From Terriglobia bacterium (GTDB lineage: Bacteria; Acidobacteriota; Terriglobia; Bryobacterales; Bryobacteraceae), in NCBI GenBank assembly GCA_020073265.1, contig JAIQFN010000011.1, positions 50,312 through 114,311 on the forward strand: a stretch of DNA of 64,000 bases. The letters are read 5' to 3'. Positions 25,617 through 33,813 of the stretch are shown piece after piece. The position numbers and the translations under genes were made by a program. The notes beneath the pieces are model-generated. The model had not been told where the DNA came from. It worked only from the letters and a program-made list of their open reading frames with translations, and did no database searches. The number at the start of each line of letters is the position of its first letter. Position 1 is the first letter of the stretch.

Positions 25617-26473
25617 ACGGTGCAGATCTCGATGGCTTTCTGGAGCTCGGCGATCGGGTTGTGTCCCGCCGATGGTGAATACTCGTGGGACACAAAGCCG
25701 CCGAAGCCCAGATCGGCGATCGCGCGCGCGACAAACCTGTAGTTCAATTCCTGAGTGTCGTCGATCTCATGGCGGCCCGGATTCCCTCCGGTGTGAAAAT
25801 GCCCGATCCACTGGAAATTGTCCCGGATGTTCCGGACGATGTCGCCGTCCATGATCTGCGCGTGGTAGATATCGAACAGGATCTTCACGCGGGGCGAATT
25901 CACGCGCTTCATTACATCCACGCCCCAGGCCATGTGGTCGAACATGTAGTCTTTGTGGTTCACCTTGCTGTTGAGGAACTCCATGCAGATGGTGATGCCT
26001 TTGTCTTCGGCCTGGGCTTTGATTTTGTCGAGGAACTGGACGCAGTGATCCGCGCCGGAGCGGTCGTCCATGCCATTGCGATTTCCCGAGAAGGTGATGA
26101 TGTTTGGAACGGCATTGGCAACGGCTTCATCGATCGCGGCTCGCAGGGATTTCTCGAGGCGATCGTGGTTCTCGGTGCGATTCAGAGCATTTGGGATCGT
26201 GCCACCGGGCCCGGGCGGGTACATCGAAGGCACCAGGCCATACTTTTTCAAAACAGGCCAGTCGGCGGGACCGATCAAGTCGAATCCCTGGATCCCCAGC
26301 CGGGCGGCTTCGCGGCAACAATCCTCCAGGCTCATGTCGCGAGCGAATACGCCGCGCGTCACGCCTTGCTTCAGGCGACCCTTCCCTTGAGCCCTCAGCG
26401 GAGGCGCCAGCCCCGTAAGCAGGGGCGTCAGGGCGACAGGCAGCAAATCCCGGCGGCGCATGATTTTCGACAT
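25613..26473 (-). CDS. Exported hydroxypyruvate-isomerase-like TIM-barrel protein
   Basis: The 286-residue protein belongs to the xylose-isomerase-like TIM-barrel superfamily, closest to hydroxypyruvate isomerase: LFDIYHAQIMDGDI, HFHTGGNPGRHEID and a final FVSHEYSP segment, with metal ligands expected at E/D/H/E positions. Unusually, it begins with a twin-arginine-like signal (RRRDLLPVALTPLLTGLAPPLRAQ), so it likely works in the periplasm. Either ATG 26473 or the in-frame ATG at 26461 could be the start. It is the first gene of the operon with the cytochrome c and PQQ dehydrogenase, which suggests a shared sugar or hydroxy-acid oxidation route. Confidence 0.87.
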   Translation of the reverse strand: MSKIMRRRDLLPVALTPLLTGLAPPLRAQGKGRLKQGVTRGVFARDMSLEDCCREAARLGIQGFDLIGPADWPVLKKYGLVPSMYPPGPGGTIPNALNRTENHDRLEKSLRAAIDEAVANAVPNIITFSGNRNGMDDRSGADHCVQFLDKIKAQAEDKGITICMEFLNSKVNHKDYMFDHMAWGVDVMKRVNSPRVKILFDIYHAQIMDGDIVRNIRDNFQWIGHFHTGGNPGRHEIDDTQELNYRFVARAIADLGFGGFVSHEYSPSAGHNPIAELQKAIEICTV

Positions 26474-26478
26474 CTCGA

Positions 26479-26484
26479 ACTATA
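26479..26484 (-). promoter_or_regulatory. -10 element upstream of the isomerase-cytochrome-PQQ operon
   Basis: On the minus strand TATAGT ends 5 nt before ATG 26473 and 17 nt before the in-frame ATG 26461. A start at 26473 would be leaderless; a start at 26461 would leave a leader of about 10 nt without a Shine-Dalgarno. Confidence 0.45.
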
Positions 26485-26582
26485 TCGCAACTGGCGCGCG
26501 GCAAGCTACTCGTGAGCCGTCAAGTTTGGCATCTTTCGCTCCAGTCGATGGCGCTTGGGGCTGACGCTTGTTTCCGACAAGG

Positions 26583-26588
26583 TACTCT
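26583..26588 (+). promoter_or_regulatory. -10 element of a likely leaderless promoter
   Basis: TACTCT ends 6 nt before GTG 26595. No Shine-Dalgarno lies between. This supports GTG 26595 over the in-frame TTG at 26568 as the start of the downstream gene. Confidence 0.4.
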
Positions 26589-26594
26589 GAAGCT

Positions 26595-27299
26595 GTGAAG
26601 CTGGTTTTCGCTATATGCGCCATCAGCGTTGCGATGGCACAATCGCAGCCGGACTCGTTGCGGACTTATCAGGATCCGCAAAACCGATTTCAGTTTACTT
26701 ATCCCGCTGAATTCGGCGCACCCTCCGCCGGCACCGACAACGGCTTTGGCAGCCGGATGGCGGCGGTTCGATTTTCTGAGTTTTCGGCGGGTGTGCATGC
26801 GGGGCGCATCATTCTAGGCGGTGAGGCAGTGTTGACCAGCGGGGCTCCGCAATTCGATCTGCAGGCAGCCGGCGGACTCTACGACCCGATCACTCTCCAA
26901 ATCTTCCCGGCGCCGATCGCGAACGTGATTCGGAATGCGTTGCCGGTCTTGACTCCTGATATGTTGTGCGATGCCATTGGACGCGAGCGGCACCTCGATC
27001 CAGCAGATCCCCGCTTAACAGGCTTGACAGCCCAGCAGAGGGCCGCCATCGCGAACGTCGACCGTATGGGTAATGTCACTCCAAAGGTTCTGCGCTGTGA
27101 CGTTGTGGGCGGCACCGTGACCTTTGAGAAGAAAGCCGCTTTTGATCCGGCAGGGTCGTCCCGCTATATCTATGGCTCAATCCGGTTTCTGGCGACGCCG
27201 TATTCAAGCTTTCAATTGATTCGCGGAAGTGGAGATGATCCCGGCGAGGCAATCATCCGGCAGATCACCGCGGTTGTTAATTCCTGGAAACGACTATGA
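26595..27299 (+). CDS. Exported hypothetical protein
   Basis: The 234-residue protein starts at GTG 26595 with a short signal peptide (KLVFAICAISVAMAQ). The N-terminal part (YQDPQNRFQFTYPAEFGAP) resembles the opening of PsbP/lipoprotein-like domains that begin 'frfsyP', but the similarity is weak. Two cysteines (DMLCDAIG and VLRCDVV) could form a disulfide. No catalytic motif is visible. The gene stands alone between a divergent operon and a convergent broken hydrolase gene. Confidence 0.65.
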   Translation: MKLVFAICAISVAMAQSQPDSLRTYQDPQNRFQFTYPAEFGAPSAGTDNGFGSRMAAVRFSEFSAGVHAGRIILGGEAVLTSGAPQFDLQAAGGLYDPITLQIFPAPIANVIRNALPVLTPDMLCDAIGRERHLDPADPRLTGLTAQQRAAIANVDRMGNVTPKVLRCDVVGGTVTFEKKAAFDPAGSSRYIYGSIRFLATPYSSFQLIRGSGDDPGEAIIRQITAVVNSWKRL

Positions 27300-27343
27300 T
27301 TTCCTGGCGGCTGGAGCGCTGTGTAGCGTGAGAGGATCTGGCG

Positions 27344-28212
27344 CTACGCCGGCGAGTGTTTCTGGAGGAAGTCGGCCACGATCCGGTTGTAGTCTTCCGG
27401 CTTTTCGAAATACACGGAATGACCGGCGCCGGGAACCTTCACTAGTTGCGAGCCGGGCACTTTCTTGTGCATGGCTTCGATGATGGGAGGCGGGATCAGT
27501 TGATCCTGTTCGCCGACGATGAAGAGCACGGGGATTTTCTTGTCGAGCAGCGGGCCAAGGTTGGGGCTTGGCGCGGGGGAATTCTGTTGCGCGGCTGCCG
27601 CCGGCTGGTTCGCGGCGAGCGTCAAGGCGTTGATCTCGCGGTAGAGGAACGCGCGGACCGGATCGCGTTTGGAGAAGCCGGGCGCGAAGGCGCGGTCGAT
27701 GCTGGCTGGAGCGGGTGCCAGTGTGCGGCGCAGTTCGGCGATCTCCGGGTTCGAGTACCCGCCGGTGGTGTCCGACATGATCAACGCGCTGACGCGATCG
27801 GGATTCGCCAATGTGAAGCCCAAGACCGTCGAGCCACCCATGGATTGACCAACCAGAGGATTCCCAGTTGATCGAGCAAGCCTTTCAAGTCCTGGACGAA
27901 GGCGCGCCTGCCGGGGCCGCCCTTGACGTCGCGGGAGTAGCCGAAGGTGCGGTGATCGATGGTGATGCACTTGTACCTTTGCGCGAGCACCGGGACCTGT
28001 TGCCACCAGCTCATGTGTGTGCCGCCTGCGCCATGAGCGAACACGACGGACGGGCCGTCACCATGCAATTCGTAGTAGAGCTCGAAATTGTCCAGTTTCG
28101 CCGAGGTGAGGAACTTATCTTCGGCGGCGGCGCGCGTTCCCGATGCGGCCAGCACACCTGACCCTGCTGCGACGCGCTGGAGGAACTGGCGCCGCGCTAC
28201 GTTTTTCTGCAT
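27344..28212 (-). pseudogene. Alpha/beta hydrolase gene broken by a frameshift
   Basis: Two minus-strand reading frames together encode one alpha/beta hydrolase. The first (from ATG 28212) carries a Tat-like signal (RRQFLQRVAAGSGVLAASG), the oxyanion strand VVFAHGAGGTHMSWW and continues to GLLDQLGI. The second resumes with the nucleophile elbow LVGQSMGGS and continues to the acid (GEQDQLIPP) and histidine (GAGHSVYF), ending at 27344. Only two nucleotides (27857-27858) separate the Ile and Leu codons, where relatives have three or four residues, so a short deletion of about 7 or 10 nt is the likely cause. A good AAGGAGG ribosome binding site remains upstream. Sequencing error is an alternative. 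Confidence 0.82.
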
Positions 28213-28443
28213 GAGGTGCCTCCTTTGGTTCCAGCGACGGATCGCATTGCGTTTGCCGAGGCGGAGCGTCGCTTGGGCTGAGGCTCATTCTAGCTGAGTC
28301 CTGGTGCGTCTGGGGAAATGCGGGATTGAAAGCTGCGGCATCTTGCGGTGGAAGGAAATCACTCTGCTACTGCTGGAGACATCTGGTTTGACGCGAGGGA
28401 CGGTGAGGCACACGGCTAGAAGCGGTAACTCAGGCCAATCTGG

Positions 28444-28932
28444 CTATCGGCCCCCCGCGCGTTTGAGAGGACCGACGGTCGTTACCTTATACTCGCCTCC
28501 AGTGCCGTTGGACACGACGTCGATCGCGAAGAAGCACACACCTTTGGGGTACTGATTCGTGGTCGCATCGTAAAAGAATTTGTGCATCTCTTTGCGCCTT
28601 CCATCAAGGTAGACCTTAAAGCCTCTTTCCTCATGTTGAAACTGGCTATCGAGAGGTCGCCCACAATAGTCGAATAATCGCTCTAGCGCAGACTTCGCCT
28701 TGCTGCGGCTCCCAACGGCCTTAATAAAGTCGGGCTCCATCAGATCGAGCGCATCGTCGATATGGTTAGTGACCAAATCGTTCATAAAGGATTCTGCGGT
28801 CTTCTTCCAACCGTTAGAACTCCCGCTCGATTTGGCTTTGTCTACTTGAGCAGCGGCTAGGGCATGGATGACACCCAGCATCAGGATTAGCACGAGCGAC
28901 TGAGTGCGCACGGATTGGGCCCTAGCGCACAT
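28444..28932 (-). CDS. Exported hypothetical protein
   Basis: The 162-residue protein has an N-terminal signal peptide (hydrophobic 12-28, ending ALAAAQ). A mixed alpha/beta domain follows with AESFMNDLVTNHIDDALDLM, resembling DUF3887/NTF2-like domains that sit in the periplasm. A later strand contains KFFYDATTNQYPKGVCFF. No catalytic residues can be assigned. It has low GC codon use compared with its neighbours at several positions. Its start may be leaderless (TAAAGT 6 nt upstream). Confidence 0.6.
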   Translation of the reverse strand: MCARAQSVRTQSLVLILMLGVIHALAAAQVDKAKSSGSSNGWKKTAESFMNDLVTNHIDDALDLMEPDFIKAVGSRSKAKSALERLFDYCGRPLDSQFQHEERGFKVYLDGRRKEMHKFFYDATTNQYPKGVCFFAIDVVSNGTGGEYKVTTVGPLKRAGGR

Positions 28933-28938
28933 TCTGCC

Positions 28939-28944
28939 ACTTTA
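28939..28944 (-). promoter_or_regulatory. -10-like element at leaderless spacing
   Basis: On the minus strand TAAAGT ends 6 nt before ATG 28932, and no Shine-Dalgarno is present between them. The match to TATAAT is four of six. Confidence 0.35.
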
Positions 28945-29048
28945 CGTGGCCGTCCGCAAACCGAGACGCGCTGAGGAACTCTGCGCGGCACTATGGCCCG
29001 CCAGGCATTGTCGGCTAAAATAGATTCAGCCCAGGGGCATTTCCTGCG

Positions 29049-32000
29049 ATGAAGTATTGGTTTACGGCTTTAATTGCAGCCGTTTTAGGCACAGTCTGTC
29101 TGGCGCAAACGCCGGACGACGACGTCGACGACCATCAGGCCGACCGGGAGGAATGGTTTTACAATCAGCGCGCCTTTCCCACCGGGCGGATTCCGACTGG
29201 CGCCAGAATCAATGCCATCGCGGCGATGCAGCAGATCGATCGCGCGGCGCGTTTGCGAAGACGGGCGGCGACTGTGGCTCCGAAGCCGGCGACCGCGCTG
29301 GACGCGGCGAACTGGACCTCCATAGGACCGCTGCCCACCGATCTCGGAACCACCAATGTGACGTCCGGGCGCGTCAACGCCGTCGCGATTGATCCGCGCG
29401 ACGGCAACACCGTCTACATCGGCGCTGCGGAAGGCGGCGTTTGGAAAACCACGGACGGCGGCCAGCATTGGACGCCGCTCACCGACGATCAGGCGTCGCT
29501 GGCGAACGGCGCCATCGCGCTGGATCCTTCCAACCCCGACACGGTGTACGTGGAAACCGGCGAAGAAAACTTCGCGCAGGACAGCTACTACGGCGCGGGC
29601 ATCCTGAAATCCACCGACGGCGGCGCAACTTGGGTGAACCTGGTGGGCCCGTTCCTGAGAGACAAGATCGGAGCCATCGCGGTGCATCCCGGCAACGGCC
29701 AGGTGCTGCTGTGCGCGAGTTCGTTTGGGATCTGGCGGTCGAGCGACGGCGCTGCCAGCTGGGTGCGCGTGCTGGTGGGCACCGGCACATCGGTGCTGTT
29801 CGATCCTACCAACGGCGATATCGCGTATGCCGCGCTGGGATCGCCGGGCGGAGGCCCGTTGAACGGGGTTTACCGCTCGACCGACGCCGGCCAAACCTGG
29901 CAGCCCATCGCAGGCTCGGGAGCGAATGCCCTGCCCAGTTCCAGGGTGGGCCGCGTGGAGATCGCCATCGCGCCTTCCACGCCCACCACGCTGTACGCAG
30001 CCCTCCACAACTCTTCCTCCAACAGCCTTCTGGGAATCTTCAAGACCACCGACGCCGGCAACACCTGGAACAACGCCAACGCGCCCGACATCTGCCCGGC
30101 TCCGGTGCAGCAATGCTGGTACGACATGACGCTGCTGGTCCACCCGGCCAATCCCGACGTGGTCTTCGCGGGAGGATCATTGGTCATGCTTCGAACCGTG
30201 GACGGTGGCGCGAGCTGGAGTCCGCTTAGTTTCGTGGGTCCCAACCGGATCCGGCTGCACTCCGATGAACACAACCTGGCGTTTACACCGGACGGCGCGA
30301 AGCTCTACGTCACCAACGACGGCGGCGTCTACAGCACCACCGATGTGACCAACGCCCCGGTCAACTGGACCGAATTGAACGACACGCTGGCGCTCACGCA
30401 GTTTTATCCCGGCCTTTCGATCCACCCGAGCGACCCCGCCGCCGGCCTGGGCGGCTCGCAGGACAACGGGACGCAGCAGTACGCCGGGAGCCCGAGCTGG
30501 AGCAACGTCACGTGCGGGGATGGAGGATTCACGGCCATCGACGCCGCCCTGCCTTCCATCGCTTACGCGGCCTGTCAGAACATTCAAATTCTGCGAACGT
30601 CCGACGGCGGCTCCACCTGGCTGCGGAGCCAATACGGTATCGATCCCACGGATCGTGTTACTTTCATCGCGCCGCTGGTGATGGATCCGTCGAACTCGCA
30701 GACGCTGTACTTCGGGACGTACCGGGTCTGGCAGTCGCTCGACGGAGGCGGGAAGTGGGCGCCCATCTCACCGGACATCACGGCGCGGAGTGTCGCGACG
30801 ATTCGAGCGCTGGCGGTCGCTCCCAGCGATGCCAACACGGTCTACGCCGGCTCGACCGACCTTTCGCGCGTATCCATCGGCAGCGCGACTACGCGGATTC
30901 AAGCCACCAACAACGCGCTCGATCCCAGCGGCGCAACCTGGACGGATCGGACCAATGGCCTGCCCCCGCGGGTGGTGACGCAGATCGCGGTTGATCCGGT
31001 GGATCCCGCCACCGCGTATGCGACGTTCTCAGGCTTCTCGGCGACGACCGACCGGCAGGGCCACGTCTTCAAGACCTCCAACGGCGGCGCGGGCTGGGCC
31101 GACATCAGCGGGAATCTGCCGGACATCCCGGTCAACGACGTGGCGGTGGATCCGGACGTTCCCGACACTCTGTACATCGCCACCGATGCCGGAGTGATGG
31201 TGACGACGGATGCGGGCGCCACCTGGTCGAGCTTGGGCAACGGGCTGCCGCGCGTGGTAGTGCACTCGCTGGTGCTGCACCGGAAATCGCGCATCTTGCG
31301 GGCCGCCACGCACGGCCGCAGCATGTGGGACATCCTGGTGCCGCTGCCCTCCGGATCGCTGCAGCCGTCCATCAGCGCGGTTTCGCCGGAAGGGACCGAT
31401 GCCGGCGGCGGCGATTTCACACTGTCGGTCACCGGGTCGAACTTTGGCGCTGGAACCGCACTACGGTGGAACGGGTTGAGCCGGCCCACCACGATTGTCG
31501 ACAGCACTCATCTCACGGCTCGGATCAGCGCCGCCGACATCGCGCAGGTCGGCCGCGTGAGCATCGACGCGTTCAATGCGTCGCGCGGAGGAGGAGCTTC
31601 GCTTCCCATGGTCTTCGTGATCGGTCCGGCGCCGGCCACGGCCGCCAATGCATTTGTGAGCGACGCGAATCCTACTGGTGGCAGCACGCTGGCGCCCGGC
31701 AGCATCGGATCGCTATATGGAACGCATTTGGCCGGCATCACGTCGGTGGCCGACAGCGCGCCGCCGCTCCCCACCGCACTGGGTGGGACCAGCCTGACGT
31801 TCGCGGGCACCCTGATGCCGCTGTTCTTCGTTTCGCCGGGCCAAGTTAATTTTCAGGTGCCGTGGGCGACCGTGTCGGGACCGGTGCCCGTCCAACTCAC
31901 GGTAGCGGCCGGCCAGCTCAGCAGCAGCGTCACCGTTACCATAACCCGCTACTCGCCGGCGCTGTTCACCACCAACTCGCAAGGCACCGGACAGGCATCG

Positions 32001-32363
32001 GCCTTGATTTCCGGCACGGCGACCATCGCGGCGCCCGCCGGAACGTTTGCAGATTCACGCCCCGCCAAGGCCGGCGAGTTTGTTTCACTCTATTGCACCG
32101 GATTGGGCGATGTGAATCACCGGCCGGCCACGGGCAGCGCGGCTCCGAGCACTCCTTCGCTGTCGGCCACCTTGGAGCCGCCCACGGTCACGGTCGGCGG
32201 CGTGCCCGCGAATGTTTCGTTTTCAGGACTCGCGCCGGGCTACGTCGGCCTGTATCAAGTGGACATCCGGATTCCGGACAATGCTCCGAGCGGTGCGGCG
32301 GTTCCGGTGGCACTCAGCATCGGCGGGGTGCAGTCGAACACGGCCAGCATCGCGATCGAGTAA
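29049..32363 (+). CDS. Secreted sortilin-like BNR-repeat protein with TIG and Solibacter C-terminal domain
   Basis: The 1104-residue protein has a signal peptide ending near LAQ (residue 20). Asp-box/BNR repeats fill residues 90-760: TDGGQHWTPL, STDGGATWVNL, STDAGQTWQP, TTDAGNTWNN, TVDGGASWSPL, TSDGGSTWL, SLDGGGKWAPI, TSNGGAGWADI, TTDAGATWSSL. This gives one or two large propellers of the VPS10/sialidase-like type, without a recognisable catalytic set. An IPT/TIG-like domain (about 775-860) and the Solibacter C-terminal domain (about 875-1104, FSGLAPGYVGLYQVD) follow. A -10-like TAAAAT lies at 29015-29020. The location is probably extracellular; ligand is unknown. Confidence 0.88.
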   Translation: MKYWFTALIAAVLGTVCLAQTPDDDVDDHQADREEWFYNQRAFPTGRIPTGARINAIAAMQQIDRAARLRRRAATVAPKPATALDAANWTSIGPLPTDLGTTNVTSGRVNAVAIDPRDGNTVYIGAAEGGVWKTTDGGQHWTPLTDDQASLANGAIALDPSNPDTVYVETGEENFAQDSYYGAGILKSTDGGATWVNLVGPFLRDKIGAIAVHPGNGQVLLCASSFGIWRSSDGAASWVRVLVGTGTSVLFDPTNGDIAYAALGSPGGGPLNGVYRSTDAGQTWQPIAGSGANALPSSRVGRVEIAIAPSTPTTLYAALHNSSSNSLLGIFKTTDAGNTWNNANAPDICPAPVQQCWYDMTLLVHPANPDVVFAGGSLVMLRTVDGGASWSPLSFVGPNRIRLHSDEHNLAFTPDGAKLYVTNDGGVYSTTDVTNAPVNWTELNDTLALTQFYPGLSIHPSDPAAGLGGSQDNGTQQYAGSPSWSNVTCGDGGFTAIDAALPSIAYAACQNIQILRTSDGGSTWLRSQYGIDPTDRVTFIAPLVMDPSNSQTLYFGTYRVWQSLDGGGKWAPISPDITARSVATIRALAVAPSDANTVYAGSTDLSRVSIGSATTRIQATNNALDPSGATWTDRTNGLPPRVVTQIAVDPVDPATAYATFSGFSATTDRQGHVFKTSNGGAGWADISGNLPDIPVNDVAVDPDVPDTLYIATDAGVMVTTDAGATWSSLGNGLPRVVVHSLVLHRKSRILRAATHGRSMWDILVPLPSGSLQPSISAVSPEGTDAGGGDFTLSVTGSNFGAGTALRWNGLSRPTTIVDSTHLTARISAADIAQVGRVSIDAFNASRGGGASLPMVFVIGPAPATAANAFVSDANPTGGSTLAPGSIGSLYGTHLAGITSVADSAPPLPTALGGTSLTFAGTLMPLFFVSPGQVNFQVPWATVSGPVPVQLTVAAGQLSSSVTVTITRYSPALFTTNSQGTGQASALISGTATIAAPAGTFADSRPAKAGEFVSLYCTGLGDVNHRPATGSAAPSTPSLSATLEPPTVTVGGVPANVSFSGLAPGYVGLYQVDIRIPDNAPSGAAVPVALSIGGVQSNTASIAIE

Positions 32364-32384
32364 AGTTTTCGCCTTGCTGATGCG

Positions 32385-32398
32385 GCACTCGGGAGTGC
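32385..32398. terminator. Short hairpin after the BNR protein gene
   Basis: GCACTC-GG-GAGTGC is a perfect short inverted repeat 21 nt after the stop at 32363, followed by TTCTGT. It may be a weak terminator. The GCACTCG core also matches the loop core of the REP-like elements at 13131 and 38513, so it may instead be a degenerate member of that family. Confidence 0.35.
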
Positions 32399-32415
32399 TT
32401 CTGTCGCGAGCTTGC

Positions 32416-32421
32416 TAGACT
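32416..32421 (+). promoter_or_regulatory. -10 element of a likely leaderless promoter, present in both repeat copies
   Basis: TAGACT ends 8 nt before the TTG start at 32430. The same TAGACT, spacing and TTG occur in copy B (34566-34571, TTG 34580), which suggests that the element is functional or recently was. Confidence 0.45.
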
Positions 32422-32429
32422 AGGCTATC

Positions 32430-32777
32430 TTGGATACCCGCTCGAAGATTCTGCCCATCGAAGAAGTGCGCGAGCGGCTCGGGAACAAGCCCGCGCGCTG
32501 GGTATCGGGCCAGTTCGACCCTTTGCTGGCCGAGCACGCGAAGCGTCTGCGCGAATGCGCCGCTCCCGGGCAGCTCCTGGTGGTGGAAGTGACGAATCCC
32601 ACGCGGCCTTTGCTGGCGCAACGGGCTCGCGCCGAGCTGGTGGCCGCGCTGTCGATGGTGGATTACGTGGTGCTGGGGAACGGCGAGCCGTCGCGCGGAG
32701 CCGGCGCCGATTCCGGGATCACCGAGCGCTTCGTCGAACATGTACTGCGGCGCCATCGGCAAGAACAAACCGGCTGA
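32430..32777 (+). CDS. RfaE2-like nucleotidyltransferase domain protein
   Basis: The 115-residue protein starts at TTG 32430. It resembles the nucleotidyltransferase half of heptose-phosphate adenylyltransferases (RfaE2/HldE C-terminus). RWVSGQFDPLLAEHAKRL occupies the place of the GxFDxLHxGH signature, and RARAELVAALSMVDYVVLGN matches the family's ERxxMLAALxxVDYVV helix. The signature is degenerate: the two histidines of HxGH are not both kept (here LAEH), so catalysis is doubtful. It once preceded the heptosyltransferase, as the repeat structure shows, which fits a lipopolysaccharide inner-core role. Confidence 0.6.
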   Translation: MDTRSKILPIEEVRERLGNKPARWVSGQFDPLLAEHAKRLRECAAPGQLLVVEVTNPTRPLLAQRARAELVAALSMVDYVVLGNGEPSRGAGADSGITERFVEHVLRRHRQEQTG

Positions 32778-32847
32778 GCGGCCGAAGATGCCGGTGGTCG
32801 TGGTGGATTCAAGGTCGGTCTCCCCTGGTCGATAGGAAAAGTGAGGT

Positions 32848-33813
32848 GTGCAGCGCGCTCTGCGGAGCTTGCCGCCAATGGGAGGACGCTTGCTTCTAAT
32901 CTATGCCGGCCTGGTGGTGGTGCTTGGCTCGGTTGTGGCGGGCTATCTGCTGGAGCGCGGCAACCTGTTAGTGCTGCTGCAGCCAGCCGAATTGCTGATC
33001 ATCGGGGGCGGCGCACTCGGAATCGTGCTGATTTCCTGCCCCACTCGGAATCTGCGCATTCTCGTTAAAACGATCTTTTCGATTCGGGGAGGCAGCTACA
33101 CTCGGGAAACTTATCTGGAAGCGCTCAAGGTGTTGTACGTGCTCTTTCATATCGGCCGCGGAGCAGAAAGGTCAGCGCTGGAAGCTCACGTCGAAACGCC
33201 CCAGGAGAGCGAGATCTTCGGCGCGCATCCCAGTCTGCTGGCCGATATCGAGGCCACGCAATTCATCTGCGACTCGTTCCGCATGGCGCTTTCGGCAGGC
33301 CTGACGGCCGAGGAGGTGGCGCGCCTGATGACGCTGGACATCGACGTGCAGCGCTCTGGGAGATTGCAGCCGATACGCACGCTGGTTAACGTCGCGGATT
33401 CGCTTCCCGGCCTGGGAATCGTCGCAGCGGTGTTGGGCGTGGTGGTGACGATGCAAGCGCTGGGCGGACCCGCCGTCGAGATCGGCCAGAAGGTAGCCGC
33501 CGCGCTGGTGGGCACGTTTCTGGGAATATTGGCTTGTTACGGCGCGATCAGCCCGCTCTCCGGGCGCCTGGACTATCTCGGCCGCGCGCGCGCCGAGTTC
33601 TTGCAGGTCTTGCGAGTGAGCATCTCGGCTTTCTTCCACGGCGCATCACCGTTGGTGGCGGCGGAGGCCGGGCGGCGCTCCACACCGCTCGACCTTCGGC
33701 CCTCGCTCGATGAGATGGAAACCCAGCTCCGGCGCGAGAAAATTCCGCTGACGCGCGCCCAGCAGGAAGCCATCGCCGCGTCAGAAGCCGCCGGTGAAGT
33801 TGTGTCAACCTGA
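32848..33813 (+). CDS. motA: MotA-like proton/ion channel stator subunit
   Basis: The 321-residue protein has four membrane helices in MotA order: about 11-32, 40-60, then after the cytoplasmic loop ADSLPGLGIVAAVLGVVVTM and AALVGTFLGILACYGAISPL. The conserved prolines and the glycine-rich TM3-TM4 are present. MotA with MotB forms the 5:2 stator that drives flagellar rotation, and related pairs energise other machines. GTG 32848 is used because the first helix follows closely. The C-terminal tail (to 321) is longer than in E. coli. No other flagellar gene is in the window. Its stop shares a base with the motB start (TGATG). Confidence 0.9.
   Translation: MQRALRSLPPMGGRLLLIYAGLVVVLGSVVAGYLLERGNLLVLLQPAELLIIGGGALGIVLISCPTRNLRILVKTIFSIRGGSYTRETYLEALKVLYVLFHIGRGAERSALEAHVETPQESEIFGAHPSLLADIEATQFICDSFRMALSAGLTAEEVARLMTLDIDVQRSGRLQPIRTLVNVADSLPGLGIVAAVLGVVVTMQALGGPAVEIGQKVAAALVGTFLGILACYGAISPLSGRLDYLGRARAEFLQVLRVSISAFFHGASPLVAAEAGRRSTPLDLRPSLDEMETQLRREKIPLTRAQQEAIAASEAAGEVVST

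Larger units (their letters stand above)
32405..32840 (+). repeat. Direct repeat copy A (RfaE2-like gene plus decayed heptosyltransferase start)
   Basis: Positions 32405 to about 32485 match 34555 to about 34635 at roughly 80 percent identity. Positions 32753 to about 32815 match 34660 to about 34722, including an exact GAACAAACCGG. The second block in this copy corresponds to the first codons of the intact heptosyltransferase at 34681, but here it has no ATG and a shifted frame. The motAB pair sits between the two copies. Confidence 0.75.
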
